64,000 bases of DNA from Psychrobacillus glaciei (GCF_008973485.1 NZ_CP031223.1:2232001-2296000), one strand, 5' to 3'; numbered from the stretch's first letter, positions 26,395 through 35,301 are shown. Notes: generated by a model not told the origin, from the letters alone. Numbers and translations: made by a program.

Positions 26395-26575
26395 TTCGCA
26401 TATCTCGCTACCGAGAGCTGTGTCACAGTCTCCGTAGTCAGTAAATTTCACAGGATTAATATAGAACTGGTTCTCATCTTGCTCAATGCGCGGACGGCGA
26501 CACAGTAGGCCAATCGTTCATTGTGACATGGAGATGTGATGATAAATGCCATTCTTTAGTCCCACTTTATCTATC
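26395..26575 (-). pseudogene. Coding remnant of unknown family
   Basis: On the minus strand an open stretch reads LCRRPRIEQDENQFYINPV, KFTDYGDCDTALGSEICE and then a stop. It is clearly protein-like but has no start, no ribosome site and ends just before the azoR terminator. It probably is the 3' end of a gene lost together with the neighbouring ferredoxin reductase. No family was recognised. Confidence 0.35.
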
Positions 26576-26920
26576 TTATATACTGTTAAAAAGATCTGTA
26601 CTATGCGGTAAGTGTTTTTTCGCAGTCTGTTCGATGTAAAGTCCTACTTCACCAAAACCGGTAGCAATCAGCTTCACTTCCCCATCATAAGTATTTAGGT
26701 AGCCAACCGCATAAATACCCTCTATGTTTGTTTCTACGAGGGAGTTCACCACGATGAAATTCTTTTCGATTTCCAATCTCCACTCTTTAATTGGTCCCAA
26801 TGATGACTTGAATCAGTAGTTAACGATAATATCATCTACATCTAAAATTTCTTTTTCACCTTCCGTATTACAGATGACGATTTTGGTGGCGAAGATTTTG
26901 TTGTTGACAGGTCACTTATA
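26576..26920 (-). pseudogene. C-terminal fragment of a YumC-type ferredoxin-NADP reductase
   Basis: Translation gives TEGEKEILDVDDIIVNY, a TGA stop, then FKSSLGPIKEWRLEIEKN, ETNIEGIYAVGYLNTYDGEVKLIATGFGEVG. This matches the NADPH-binding end and the C-terminal FAD motif of thioredoxin-reductase-like ferredoxin-NADP reductases of Bacillales (YumC). The N-terminal two thirds are absent, the conserved Gly after VNY is a stop, and GD of the AGD motif is GY. The longest open piece is 26576-26800. Non-functional. Confidence 0.75.
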
Positions 26921-27167
26921 ATCGAACCGATTACTGAAAAAGTGACAATTTACTTGAATTAAATTGTGAATCAGTAATCAAAATTTCAAGGTCATTTCAT
27001 CTATACCTAACTATTAATCTAATTCAGTCGATTGGCTGAAGTAAATTAAAAGTAAACATGATATTTTATATTTATATACTAAGTTGTATATAAGTCGAAT
27101 TGTGACGTAGTATACATAAAAATAATTAATGGTGAGATTAAATCTAAAATCATTGTGAGGTAATTCA

Positions 27168-27680
27168 ATGAAAACAAAAATTCCATTTACAATTATTAGT
27201 AATGATTCCACAAATGGTGACGGAGGCTTTGGAGTCGGTGTAATTGATTTGAACAATGTAACACCGATTATTATTGACTGCCAACAGCAGCAAGCCTACA
27301 TTGACGTTGAGGCTCTTCATGGACGAAGTAAAATAGAGAAAAAAGTACGTTTTTTATCCGATAAAGCACACGCCTCTAATGATTTCAATAAGTATTGGAT
27401 TGTTTGGGTAGCTATGCAAGTTAGTGAACAAGGTCCCTACTTTTTCGGAATTACTGCAAGTGAGATACGTGTTTCAAAAGAAGAACGCCGAATTAAGCTT
27501 GGTTTTAAATCCTTACCTGAACAAGTAAATTTTTTAGATAAAGCTCTAAAAGGAAAATATATATTTTCCCATATGGATGCCCCTTCAAAAAAACTCTTAA
27601 AGCAATTTTTAAGAGAAGTGAATATCGATTATTTTGAAAATTCTTCTTCCGAATTAAAAGAACTGTTAGGAGTTGAGTAA
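27168..27680 (+). CDS. ywhD: YwhD family protein
   Basis: A 170-residue soluble protein of the YwhD family, known from Bacillus but without assigned function. Recognition rests on FTIISNDSTNGDGGFGVGVIDLNNVTPIIID, then AYIDVEALHGRSKIEKKVRFL and YWIVWVAMQVSEQGPYFFGITASEI, a C-terminal tail ending SSSELKELLGVE. No transmembrane segment. TGAGGTAATTCA precedes the ATG. One base separates it from the ferredoxin gene, so the two are very likely co-transcribed. Confidence 0.8.
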   Translation: MKTKIPFTIISNDSTNGDGGFGVGVIDLNNVTPIIIDCQQQQAYIDVEALHGRSKIEKKVRFLSDKAHASNDFNKYWIVWVAMQVSEQGPYFFGITASEIRVSKEERRIKLGFKSLPEQVNFLDKALKGKYIFSHMDAPSKKLLKQFLREVNIDYFENSSSELKELLGVE

Positions 27681-27681
27681 A

Positions 27682-27915
27682 ATGGCTTTTGTCATTATAG
27701 ATGCTTGTAGTCAAGAAAAAGCTGCGAAATGTCTAGATGTTTGCCCTGCCGATTGTATTAAATTAGCTGATACCCAATATGTCATCAATCCGAATCTCTG
27801 CATTGATTGTGGTGCTTGTGAAGTGGTATGCCCTGTTGAAGCCATTTATCATGAGGATGAGCTTTTAGCTGAGGATAAGCACTCACATTTACTTGCAATA
27901 AATCATTTTAGATAG
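27682..27915 (+). CDS. Bacterial-type 4Fe-4S ferredoxin
   Basis: A 77-residue ferredoxin with two cluster sites. The second is canonical, CIDCGACEVVCP (CxxCxxCxxxCP). The first, DACSQEKAAKCLDVCPADCI, has the CxxxxxxxCxxxC-type spacing of seven-iron or Bacillus-type ferredoxins in which one cluster may be 3Fe-4S. ATG at 27682 is chosen with GGAGTTGAG upstream; a TTG three codons earlier is possible. It overlaps nothing but is one base from ywhD. A small electron carrier in the cytoplasm; partner unknown. Confidence 0.88.
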   Translation: MAFVIIDACSQEKAAKCLDVCPADCIKLADTQYVINPNLCIDCGACEVVCPVEAIYHEDELLAEDKHSHLLAINHFR

Positions 27916-27974
27916 TGTTGATTTCCTAATATGATATTTTATAGATGTACAATTTGAACAAGTATTTTAAACCG

Positions 27975-28002
27975 AAAGTAGCTACTTCAGCTACTTTTTT
28001 TT
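27975..28002 (+). terminator. Terminator of the ywhD-ferredoxin operon
   Basis: AAGTAGCT pairs with AGCTACTT around ACTTC and runs into TTTTTTT. Confidence 0.92.
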
Positions 28003-28231
28003 CATATTAGCTAAGATTATATAGGAAGAAAGCAACCATTTCTCTATGTAAAGAGTTAACTTTATGTGAAATGGCATAAATCAGCATTAGACAATCTTGT
28101 ACAACTAAAAACACAAAGAACACGGTATTTTTTATACTTTCTTTTTCTTTAATAAAATCACCTTTTAGAATCCTGATTACTAATCTTGCATCATCCTCTA
28201 ATGGCTTACCGTAATGTTCTCCAACATCCCA

Positions 28232-28271
28232 AAATAAAGAAACAAGCACTAATAGGAGTGCTTGTTTCTTT
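28232..28271 (-). terminator. Terminator of the MFS-SDR operon
   Basis: AAAGAAACAAGCACT and AGTGCTTGTTTCTTT form a perfect 15-bp stem with a 6-base loop; the minus strand continues ATTTT. It lies 26 bases past the SDR stop codon. Confidence 0.9.
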
Positions 28272-28296
28272 GGCAATAAAGGGATATTCTCTTCAA

Positions 28297-29049
28297 TTAT
28301 CTTGCAGTAGCTCCACCATCAATAACGAACTCTGTCCCCGTTGTGAAAGAAGATTCATCAGATGCAAGGAATACAACTGTATGTGCAACTTCTTCGGTAG
28401 TACCCATTCTTCCAAGTGGATATGCAGCATTTAACTCCTCTGTCGTACGTCCGGTTGCTTCTGAAGCATAGTCTGTCATTGCAGTTTCAATAAATCCTGG
28501 ATGAATAGAGTTTACACGCACACCTTTGCCAGCGAATTCAATAGCAGCATCTTTTGACATGATGCGAACAGCACCTTTACTTGCCCCGTAAAGAGCATGT
28601 CCAGGAGCTCCAAATAATCCAGCAATTGATGAAGCATTAATAATAGAACCTTTATTTTGTTCTACCATCACAGGTATCACATGCTTCATACCTAAGAAAA
28701 CTCCTGTTACATTTATAGACATTAAACGATTCCAATCATCTAATTCTATTTCAGTAAGAGGTTTAATGATATAGATTCCTGCGTTATTAAATAATACATC
28801 GATTTTATTGAAGTGGCTTTTTGTTTCACTAACAACCTTTTTCCAATCGTCTTCGTTGCTTACGTTATGTTGTACGAAAATGGCTTCAGCACCCATCGCT
28901 TGAATTTCTTGAGCAGTGTTCATAGCCGCCTCTTTATTAATATCAGTAACTACTACCTTTGCCCCTTCTTTCGCAAATTTTAATGCTGTCTCCTTACCAA
29001 TTCCAGTTCCTCCACCAGTAATAATTGCAACTTTGTTTTGTAATCTCAT
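28297..29049 (-). CDS. Short-chain dehydrogenase/reductase, second gene of MFS operon
   Basis: A 250-residue classical SDR. Cofactor loop [12 protein letters not shown] (residues 11-22), an aspartate after strand two (VVVTDIN) favouring NAD(H), NNAG at about 89, catalytic Ser and Tyr-x3-Lys in [23 protein letters not shown], and C-terminal [14 protein letters not shown]. It resembles cyclohexanol/3-hydroxybutyrate-type dehydrogenases. ATG at 29049 has GAGGAAG 8 bases upstream. It follows the MFS transporter gene by 48 bases, so it probably oxidises or reduces the compound that is imported. Substrate unknown. Confidence 0.88.
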   Translation of the reverse strand: MRLQNKVAIITGGGTGIGKETALKFAKEGAKVVVTDINKEAAMNTAQEIQAMGAEAIFVQHNVSNEDDWKKVVSETKSHFNKIDVLFNNAGIYIIKPLTEIELDDWNRLMSINVTGVFLGMKHVIPVMVEQNKGSIINASSIAGLFGAPGHALYGASKGAVRIMSKDAAIEFAGKGVRVNSIHPGFIETAMTDYASEATGRTTEELNAAYPLGRMGTTEEVAHTVVFLASDESSFTTGTEFVIDGGATAR

Positions 29050-29097
29050 ATTAAACTCTTCCTCTCTTGTATTAGATATCTTTTTCAAAAAATATAA

Positions 29098-30375
29098 TTA
29101 AGCCTGCTTTTTTAAATCCGGTTTAACAAACAACAAGAATAATATTGAACATAATAGGATTGCACCTGAAATCACTAAAATGGAATTATTATATCCTTGA
29201 ATTATATTATCTTTTGATAAACCTATAAGCATTCCAGTCGCTACAGGAGCTATCATTCCACCTACATTTTGAAATGACATTAAAATACTTGCCATAAGTC
29301 CACTTCGCTCCGGTACTAGCTTCATCATAATTTGTGGGCCAATTGCAAAGTTTGCACCCGTTAAACCATAAGCTAAACCAAATGCAATGACATTCCAGAC
29401 AGGATTTTGTATAAACACCACAGTTGCAAGCAACAGACTACCAATAACGGCTGATACACCAATTACCATTACACGGGATAAACCCCAATTTTGTGTTTTA
29501 GCAAGCACTTTATCAGAAACCATCGACACTAGAAAGATTATTGCAGCGGAACTTATTCCAACTATTGAAACAGATACTCCCATCTGACTAGAAGTTAGGC
29601 CTGCTACTTTGGTTAAATAGTTCGGCATCCAGATTGCCGTCCATACGACAAATATAAAAGTAGAGAAGGCAAGAAATAATGTAAAAATAGAAGTTGGTGA
29701 AAAAATTTCCTTAACTACTTCTTTACCACTTTTCTTTTGAATGCTATTTACAACTGCATTTTTTGTTGCTGCCTTTTGCTCTATACTAGAAGGGCTTTCT
29801 TTTGTAGTAAATATAAATAGGAGAACCCAAATTACACTTATTCCTCCAAATACGGCAAAAGCAACTTTCCATCCGAATGTTGTCAGCCCAATGATTACAG
29901 GCGCTAAAACTAACCCTCCCGCTGTTGCTCCTAAAGTAAATATAGAGCTTGCGACTCCGCGTTTTTCAGCGGGGAACCACTTATTGATATGACTCATTGC
30001 AACTGGACCAAATGGACCTTGAAAGATTCCTAATAGAACTCTATATAGAATCAGCGCGCTAAAACCATTAATCGCTAGAGCCCCAAATTGTATGATGCCC
30101 CACGCTAGTATAATAATGGAAAGTATTTTTTTCGTTCCAAACCGATCAGAAAGTGCAGCGCCGATAATCCCAGTAATTGGAAACAACCAATAATATGCAC
30201 TTCCCACTAAGCCCCATTGGTTAGAATTCAAACCAAGATCATTCATAATTAAATCCGCTGAAAGACCGATTATATTTTTTCCAGAGAAATTAATTAAATT
30301 CCCAAAAAACAAAAATGTAATAATCCCCCAAAGAATCCAGCTGTATTTCTTGTTCGAAGCTAATGACTTGCCCAT
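29098..30375 (-). CDS. MFS transporter, ACS (anion:cation symporter) type
   Basis: A 425-residue major facilitator protein with twelve predicted membrane segments. The loop 2-3 motif appears as GAALSDRFGTKKI (about 57-69) and there is a GIFQGPFGPVAMSHINKWFPAEKRGVASSIF signature in segments 4-5 that is typical of the anion:cation symporter group carrying sugar acids, tartrate or aromatic acids. AGGAGGTGAGC lies before the ATG. It is the first gene of a two-gene operon with an SDR and is divergent from a LuxR-type regulator gene that likely controls it. Confidence 0.85.
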   Translation of the reverse strand: MGKSLASNKKYSWILWGIITFLFFGNLINFSGKNIIGLSADLIMNDLGLNSNQWGLVGSAYYWLFPITGIIGAALSDRFGTKKILSIIILAWGIIQFGALAINGFSALILYRVLLGIFQGPFGPVAMSHINKWFPAEKRGVASSIFTLGATAGGLVLAPVIIGLTTFGWKVAFAVFGGISVIWVLLFIFTTKESPSSIEQKAATKNAVVNSIQKKSGKEVVKEIFSPTSIFTLFLAFSTFIFVVWTAIWMPNYLTKVAGLTSSQMGVSVSIVGISSAAIIFLVSMVSDKVLAKTQNWGLSRVMVIGVSAVIGSLLLATVVFIQNPVWNVIAFGLAYGLTGANFAIGPQIMMKLVPERSGLMASILMSFQNVGGMIAPVATGMLIGLSKDNIIQGYNNSILVISGAILLCSILFLLFVKPDLKKQA

Positions 30376-30807
30376 CTAGATGCTCACCTCCTAAAAACTT
30401 TATTCATGAAATTAACTTTTATTAGGAATAATAGTAACAAATCTTTCAATTAGAGTATGAATTCACTCCAATTTCTTCCATTAAGGCCGTTTATTAAAGG
30501 TTTTCAATATTTTATTGGGTTCCATCGCATATTTTTCACATACCAAAGCATGTTGCGATATAATAAAAATAGGGGATGTCACCATATTCTTTATGTTTAG
30601 AACCACTGGGCCCAACGTCTTTAATCGATGAAATTTTACTCAAGAGTGATTCCGTGAATTGAAAGTTGTCACAAATTCACAAGTTGTTCACATTCATTAC
30701 TTTACAATGTCACAGCCGCTAGAACTATCCTATAAATTAAGGGTTAATTCGTAATTTACACCCTCAATATATAGGTAAATTATCTGTAAAAGGAGCTACT
30801 TTAATAT
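30376..30807. promoter_or_regulatory. Divergent control region between MFS operon and LuxR-type gene
   Basis: 430 bases. Around 30661-30695 the plus strand holds the near direct repeat GTTGTCACAAATTCACAA / GTTGTTCACATTCATTAC, a plausible activator or repressor site. The last 30 bases carry AAAAGGAGC for the regulator gene and the first 20 carry the transporter ribosome site. No riboswitch recognised. Confidence 0.4.
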
Positions 30808-32277
30808 ATGCAACCTGATTTATTCCCCTATAGCGATATATCATTTGAGGAATTTAGAATCTTTCTAAAAAAAAGTAAAACCAAACTTCAAATAAATGTT
30901 AATGTACAAATTAGATTAGAAACAAATCTATCCAAAGAAGAACAATCTATTATTGAATTTCTCGCAAGTTCATTCTTGCAAATTTTAACTGAATCAAATG
31001 AGGATAAGACTCAAACCGACTTAGATACCCTTTTGACTACTTGGATACAAACGTATTCAATGATTTTGAATTATCATTACTTATACTTATTCCACCTTAT
31101 TCTAGAAAAGGCTTTTGCGAATCTATTAAAAAATTCAGAAGACGCAAAGGCTTATTCGTACATGTTCTATTTGCCGACTATTGCTTCTAAAATTTCTAAC
31201 CAATTATCTAATTGGAAGAATCTTATTAAAACTTCAGATGATTTTCATTCCCATTCTTCGCAGAATTTATTGCTTTCATATTTGGAATTGTTTCCGATTA
31301 AAGAACTTTTTCTTGTTCAGCATCATAATATAACTAGCCCTGTAATATTTGGTTGGGGAAGAACAGAACAAGAAACAATCCGAAGAATTCCTTTTTATCC
31401 GCTTGTAGATACAAACAATGCTCAATTAAACGAGTTATCTGAGCATTCACTAACATTAAAAGTTGGTGAAACTAGCATTTATCTATACCCGATAACAACA
31501 TTAGAAAAGGATCAAGAAGAAACAATCAGAAATTATCTGTTTCGTTTTAATGATTTCGCTAGTAATAATGCTCAATATGAAAAAACTTTACTAAATAAAC
31601 TTCAAGTTCTAGATGAATTAAATAAAGTTCTCATAAGCTACTCCGGAAGCAATGACTTCATAAAAATAATAAAGGGATGCGAAGAGCTTCTTAACTATAA
31701 AAGATGTGTTTTCTATGCATATATCCCTTGGTCAAATGAGTTTAAAGGTGTTATTGGTGAAGAATTAGTAAAGGTCCAAAAAACACAAGGATACGTATAT
31801 CCGAATCAATTGTTTCATACCATGCTAATTACAAAAAAGCCAATATTCATTAAAAACCCAGTACATACGGTAAAAAATGAGACAATTGAGTTATTCAATC
31901 TTTCTTCACTAATTGTTGCTCCAATATGTCATTACGAAGAAGTTCTCGGTTGGGTGACTTTAGATCAGGTGGGAAAAGAGTTTGATTGTACGCAAGAGGA
32001 TTTACAACTTGTGGAGGAAGTTTGCAACAGAATTGGTTTATTTTTAAAAAATTTCGGACATAATGTTTCACCAAGTAATAATATCGAATTAACTGATCGC
32101 GAGCTAAGTGTATTAATGCTCCTAGCAGATGGGTACGATAATAAAAAAATGGGGGACTTCCTCCATCTAAGCGAGCATACAATTAGAGATTACATAAGTA
32201 ATCTTATGATAAAGTTAAAAGCAAAAAATCGAACCCAAGTTGTATCATCTGGATTCCGTCTAGGATTGTTAACCTAA
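30808..32277 (+). CDS. GAF and LuxR-type HTH transcriptional regulator
   Basis: A 489-residue regulator. The C-terminal 65 residues are a LuxR/FixJ helix-turn-helix (LTDRELSVLMLLADGYDNKKMGDFLHLSEHTIRDYISNLMIKLKAKNRTQVVSSG). Residues about 270-415 look like a GAF sensor domain (ELLNYKRCVFYAYIPW, FNLSSLIVAPICHYEEVLGWVTLD). The N-terminal 260 residues are helical and not assigned. There is no receiver or ATPase domain, so a directly bound small ligand is likely. AAAAGGAGC lies 10 bases before the ATG. Divergent from the MFS-SDR operon, which it probably controls. Confidence 0.82.
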   Translation: MQPDLFPYSDISFEEFRIFLKKSKTKLQINVNVQIRLETNLSKEEQSIIEFLASSFLQILTESNEDKTQTDLDTLLTTWIQTYSMILNYHYLYLFHLILEKAFANLLKNSEDAKAYSYMFYLPTIASKISNQLSNWKNLIKTSDDFHSHSSQNLLLSYLELFPIKELFLVQHHNITSPVIFGWGRTEQETIRRIPFYPLVDTNNAQLNELSEHSLTLKVGETSIYLYPITTLEKDQEETIRNYLFRFNDFASNNAQYEKTLLNKLQVLDELNKVLISYSGSNDFIKIIKGCEELLNYKRCVFYAYIPWSNEFKGVIGEELVKVQKTQGYVYPNQLFHTMLITKKPIFIKNPVHTVKNETIELFNLSSLIVAPICHYEEVLGWVTLDQVGKEFDCTQEDLQLVEEVCNRIGLFLKNFGHNVSPSNNIELTDRELSVLMLLADGYDNKKMGDFLHLSEHTIRDYISNLMIKLKAKNRTQVVSSGFRLGLLT

Positions 32278-32591
32278 TTTCTAAGCAATACACTTTCTCG
32301 TGATTAATATTATATAAAGTGCCTGGTTCTACTTCGAATAGTGGTGACAATGAACCACTATTCCGTAACATTGATACGTGCGACAACTAGACATGCACAA
32401 GTGATTTTAAAAATGTACACAATTAATATTGCCAATACTGATACTGACCTTAATCCAGGCTAGCGTATTCCATAGAACTATTTAGCTCTCCTCTTATTTT
32501 AAACGATTAAGCAGGGGTCTTCTTAAGTATTGTCATTTTTTTTCTTGAAGAAACTAATTTTCATGGTAGTTGAATAAGAAATAGTGGTCTT
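32278..32591. other. Intergenic with a perfect inverted repeat
   Basis: GAATAGTGGT (32336-32345) pairs with ACCACTATTC (32354-32363) around an 8-base loop, about 60 bases after the LuxR-type gene. It lacks a T tract on either side. The rest shows nothing recognisable. Confidence 0.45.
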
Positions 32592-33083
32592 TTATATAAC
32601 TTCTAACACAAAAGTGTAGGATACTTCACCATTTGACCATTTTGCAATTATCTCAAAGATATACTTACCTTTACTAGTCGGTGATAATAATTGATTATTT
32701 TTTAACGTAACTTCTTTTTCTCTTCCGTTTTCATTCCAAAGGTAGAGGGATACCCTAGGACTTTCTTCAATCTCAATATTTATGTTTGTGTTCGGTTCTA
32801 CCATAATGGTACTAAAATTTTCAGCTATTTGGAATGGAGATGCAGCATCGGTTTCTACAATTTGTGTATCTAGACCTTGCTTTCTTACCCATCTATAATT
32901 TCCAACTACCATTTCATACTCTTTATCATTAACATTAATTGAACCTGTCATAGATGGGGGAAATTCATTTTTACTTCCTTCCACTTTTTTATTCTTTTCA
33001 TCGCTACCATTAGAACAACCCGTTATCCAAAGCGTAGAAAAGACTAACATTGCAAAGGATAAAAATATTATTTTCAAAAACAT
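32592..33083 (-). CDS. Predicted lipoprotein
   Basis: A 163-residue lipoprotein: hydrophobic signal and lipobox ITGC (Cys23), then a charged linker (NGSDEKNKKVEGSKNE) and a beta-rich domain beginning PSMTGSINVNDKEYEMVVGNYRWVRK and ending ISYTFVLEV-like strands. It resembles small surface lipoproteins of Bacillus without known function. Start is ATG at 33083 directly after GGGGGGT, or a TTG two codons later with better spacing. Single gene. Confidence 0.7.
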   Translation of the reverse strand: MFLKIIFLSFAMLVFSTLWITGCSNGSDEKNKKVEGSKNEFPPSMTGSINVNDKEYEMVVGNYRWVRKQGLDTQIVETDAASPFQIAENFSTIMVEPNTNINIEIEESPRVSLYLWNENGREKEVTLKNNQLLSPTSKGKYIFEIIAKWSNGEVSYTFVLEVI

Positions 33084-33144
33084 ACCCCCCTTTTTCTAAA
33101 TTAGACATTAATGCACCTTAAAAGTTTCATTTCTTGTTTAACTA

Positions 33145-33828
33145 GTCGAGTAGAAGGGAACCTCTCTACCTTGCGGTAGATTGTGCTCCTCCCCCTCACA
33201 GAACCGCGCTTGCTCTATTTACGCACACGGCTCCTCCAAGTCACCATTCACAAGATGTACCTAATCTCTTTCGATCAGATTTGCTTATTCTGCTATCCTT
33301 AATAGTATAGTTTCCATTTATTTTCTCTACCTCTGTGTGTAGTAAATGTGTCACTAGTAAGGGTGATAACTTGGTAGCAGCCTTTCCTCCATCGGCATTA
33401 CTCAACTTCATAGGTACTACGCTACTATCCGACTCCCTACATCGGCATTTGGTTTCCTTGCTTATTATCGCTTGTACACCATACTCTTCTATAAGAAGAA
33501 AAGACCGGTAGGGCCTCCCGAGTTGCCGTATCATATCCATGTGTGACGTACCAAGGTCTCTGACTCCAGAGAGGTTTTATCCTTCTTGCCTTTAACGATG
33601 GATAAAATGTAGCTTTCTTCTGCAGGTAAAGCATCAGCCCTCTCGATTTACTAACATTATGGAGCTCAATCCCTTCAACCATTTGGCTTTCGGCCCGCCA
33701 CCTAACTGTCTACGCTTAAAGGCTAATGTTACCATTAGCCCTCCAAGACTCGCTACGAGTGAATGGCTAGTTCTTTCTCGACGGGAATCCCACCCGCTAT
33801 AAGATACGACCTAGGCTCGGCCGCACAC
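33145..33828 (-). mobile_element. Group II intron without ORF (degenerate)
   Basis: On the minus strand the element begins GTGTGCGGCC at 33828, matching the GUGYG 5' end of group II introns. Domain I-like sequence follows (GGTGGGATTCCCGTCGAGAAAG, GGCGGGCCGAAAGCC, CAACTCGGGAGGCCC). Near the 3' end GAGCCGTGTGCG ... GCGCGGTTC (about 33190-33240) is a domain V-like hairpin with the AGC triad, then TCTACC-GCAA-GGTAGA resembles domain VI. About 680 bases; no reverse transcriptase or maturase frame fits. The domain V loop lacks the usual GAAA. The 3' boundary is approximate. It would need a maturase in trans, or is dead. Confidence 0.75.
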
Positions 33829-33863
33829 CTGCCCCGTTAGCACCTGTTAGTTGAAAAAGTGTT

Positions 33864-34040
33864 TTATTTGCCATTATCCAAATCACTTTCAAGAAATAAT
33901 TTTTTATCTTCTTTAACCCCATACTTCTTTTCGATAAATTGACCATCCATAGACTTGTTAATACCATCCTTGACTGCTGCTGAAATTACTATCTACAGAA
34001 TAAATAGACCAACAATCCAAAAAACAACAGAAAAATTCAC
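33864..34040 (-). pseudogene. Small membrane protein gene with one nonsense codon
   Basis: A GTG at 34040, with AGGGGGAG 7 bases upstream, opens NFSVVFWIVGLFIL, then TAG as codon 16, then in the same frame IVISAAVKDGINKSMDGQFI and EKKYGVKEDKKLFLESDLDNGK. Without the stop this is a 58-residue single-pass membrane protein with a charged cytoplasmic tail. The change could be a real nonsense mutation or a read error. The group II intron lies 36 bases past its end. Confidence 0.6.
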
Positions 34041-34136
34041 TAATAACTCCCCCTAAAATAACTGCCAAAATATTATCTATATTTTACCATAAAAAACCAT
34101 TAGATTCCTTCATCTAAATTGTTGCGTTAGTTCAAT

Positions 34137-34166
34137 AAGAAAACGAGCTGCTAAGCAGCCCGTTAG
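34137..34166 (-). terminator. Terminator of the four-helix membrane protein gene
   Basis: On the minus strand AACGGGCTGC pairs with GCAGCTCGTT around TTA (one mismatch) and is followed by TTCTTATT. It is 45 bases past the stop codon. Confidence 0.75.
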
Positions 34167-34210
34167 TTTAAGTGCATTCTTTCACAAACTTGTTAATTTT
34201 AGTGTTACTG

Positions 34211-34585
34211 CTATCTTTTTTCAATCGCCATACGCAAGTTCGAGATGACTCCTAGGAATACTATTAACGAACAAACCATTTTTTCAAAAGGTGTTCCTAA
34301 CAATTGTTGTATAAACCCAAAAGACCAAAGTACAACTAAAAGCCAGCATATTATGGTTATTCCTCTCTTGTACGTATATAGGATATTTCTGCCAACAATC
34401 AGAGTAAACACTCCTCCAATAATAGAAATAAAGATACTGATAATAGATAATGGTAGCTGCGTAGCGAAGGATTCAGAGCGTCCTCCATTAACCCATGTGA
34501 ATGGAATAATGCCGCTAATAATTAGAATATGGATTGAGAGAGTCAAACAGTAAAAAATAATCCCCATTAATACAGCAGTTTTCAT
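34211..34585 (-). CDS. Four-helix membrane protein, unknown
   Basis: A 124-residue protein with four hydrophobic segments (about 5-28, 46-68, 75-95, 102-118) and a basic end (MAIEKR). Residues 29-45 (TWVNGGRSESFATQLPL) form the first outer loop. No family recognised. The ATG has only a weak upstream site. It stands between an interrupted small membrane gene and a terminator of the next unit. Confidence 0.6.
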   Translation of the reverse strand: MKTAVLMGIIFYCLTLSIHILIISGIIPFTWVNGGRSESFATQLPLSIISIFISIIGGVFTLIVGRNILYTYKRGITIICWLLVVLWSFGFIQQLLGTPFEKMVCSLIVFLGVISNLRMAIEKR

Positions 34586-34777
34586 ATTAACTTTTCTAAG
34601 TTTCTCTAATATAAAATCACCTCATTTCTTCCTATTAATATTTTATTTAATCCAATAAGATACTATTCCTATATGATTTTTCATATACTTCGTTTTTTGT
34701 GTTCAAAACCTCTCCGAATTTCTAATATATAGGATTAGGTATTCTAGTTAAGCTAAACTGAGTCTATAGTTCAACAA

Positions 34778-34810
34778 GAAAAAAGGCTTTACTCCTTCTT
34801 GAAGTAAAGC
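34778..34810 (-). terminator. Terminator of the CopG-like gene
   Basis: GCTTTACTTC-loop-GAGTAAAGCC on the minus strand followed by TTTTTTCTTG, 23 bases past the stop codon. Confidence 0.88.
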
Positions 34811-34832
34811 ACACCGGTAGTTGAATAATGCA

Positions 34833-35180
34833 TCATTGTTTTAATATTTTTTTTATCTCTGGAGTTGCTTTGAGTACCCCAAATACTTTTAAAGATTTTA
34901 TTGTTTTAATTGCCAATTCTTCGCCAATGTTATCTGCAATGACCACCATTCCGACAACTTTAATGTCTAATATTTTGTTCTGTTCCAGTACTTTCTCAAG
35001 CCGTTCCCTACTGTAAAAAATTACTCCAATTAAATATGATTTATCTGTAAGGATATTATCAACAACATTTGCATGAATCGATAATTGATTACGGATAGAT
35101 GTCTTATTAAAGTCGGTACGATTTGAATAAAACCCCTGTTCAACTAATAAATCAACTTTACCCAAATCCACAACATTCAT
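34833..35180 (-). CDS. CopG/ribbon-helix-helix-like regulator
   Basis: A 115-residue protein whose first 40 residues (NVVDLGKVDLLVEQGFYSNRTDFNKTSIRNQL) look like a ribbon-helix-helix DNA-binding unit: a short strand, VDLLVEQG, then SNRTDF-x-TSIRNQL. The remaining 75 residues may sense or oligomerise. The frame is open upstream of the ATG, reading KKLAETEKITIN, as in relatives whose strand begins before this point; the only ribosome-like site (GAGAGGATGG) fits a CTG at 35210. So the true start may be a CTG, or the N-terminus is damaged. Confidence 0.6.
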   Translation of the reverse strand: MNVVDLGKVDLLVEQGFYSNRTDFNKTSIRNQLSIHANVVDNILTDKSYLIGVIFYSRERLEKVLEQNKILDIKVVGMVVIADNIGEELAIKTIKSLKVFGVLKATPEIKKILKQ

Positions 35181-35261
35181 GTTTATTGTTATTTTTTCAG
35201 TTTCAGCCAGCTTTTTACCATCCTCTCACCATCTATTTGTATCTGTATATGATATTACACA

Positions 35262-35301
35262 GAAAAAAATAACCATCTGTCAAACGCCTACATAGATGGT
35301 T
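35262..35301 (-). terminator. Hairpin with T tract upstream of the CopG-like gene
   Basis: AACCATCT (35271-35278) pairs with AGATGGTT (35294-35301); the minus strand continues ATTTTTTTC. It would stop minus-strand transcripts arriving from the right, in front of the CopG-like gene. Confidence 0.7.

Noticed and set aside
28007-28276. 89-codon minus-strand frame downstream of the MFS-SDR operon
   Set aside because: It starts inside a 15-bp terminator stem and has no ribosome site. The middle (EHYGKPLEDDARLVIRILKGDF) looks somewhat protein-like, so a decayed gene end cannot be fully excluded.
33241-33682. Frames inside the group II intron read as small proteins
   Set aside because: They cross conserved intron RNA segments and resemble no maturase or reverse transcriptase.
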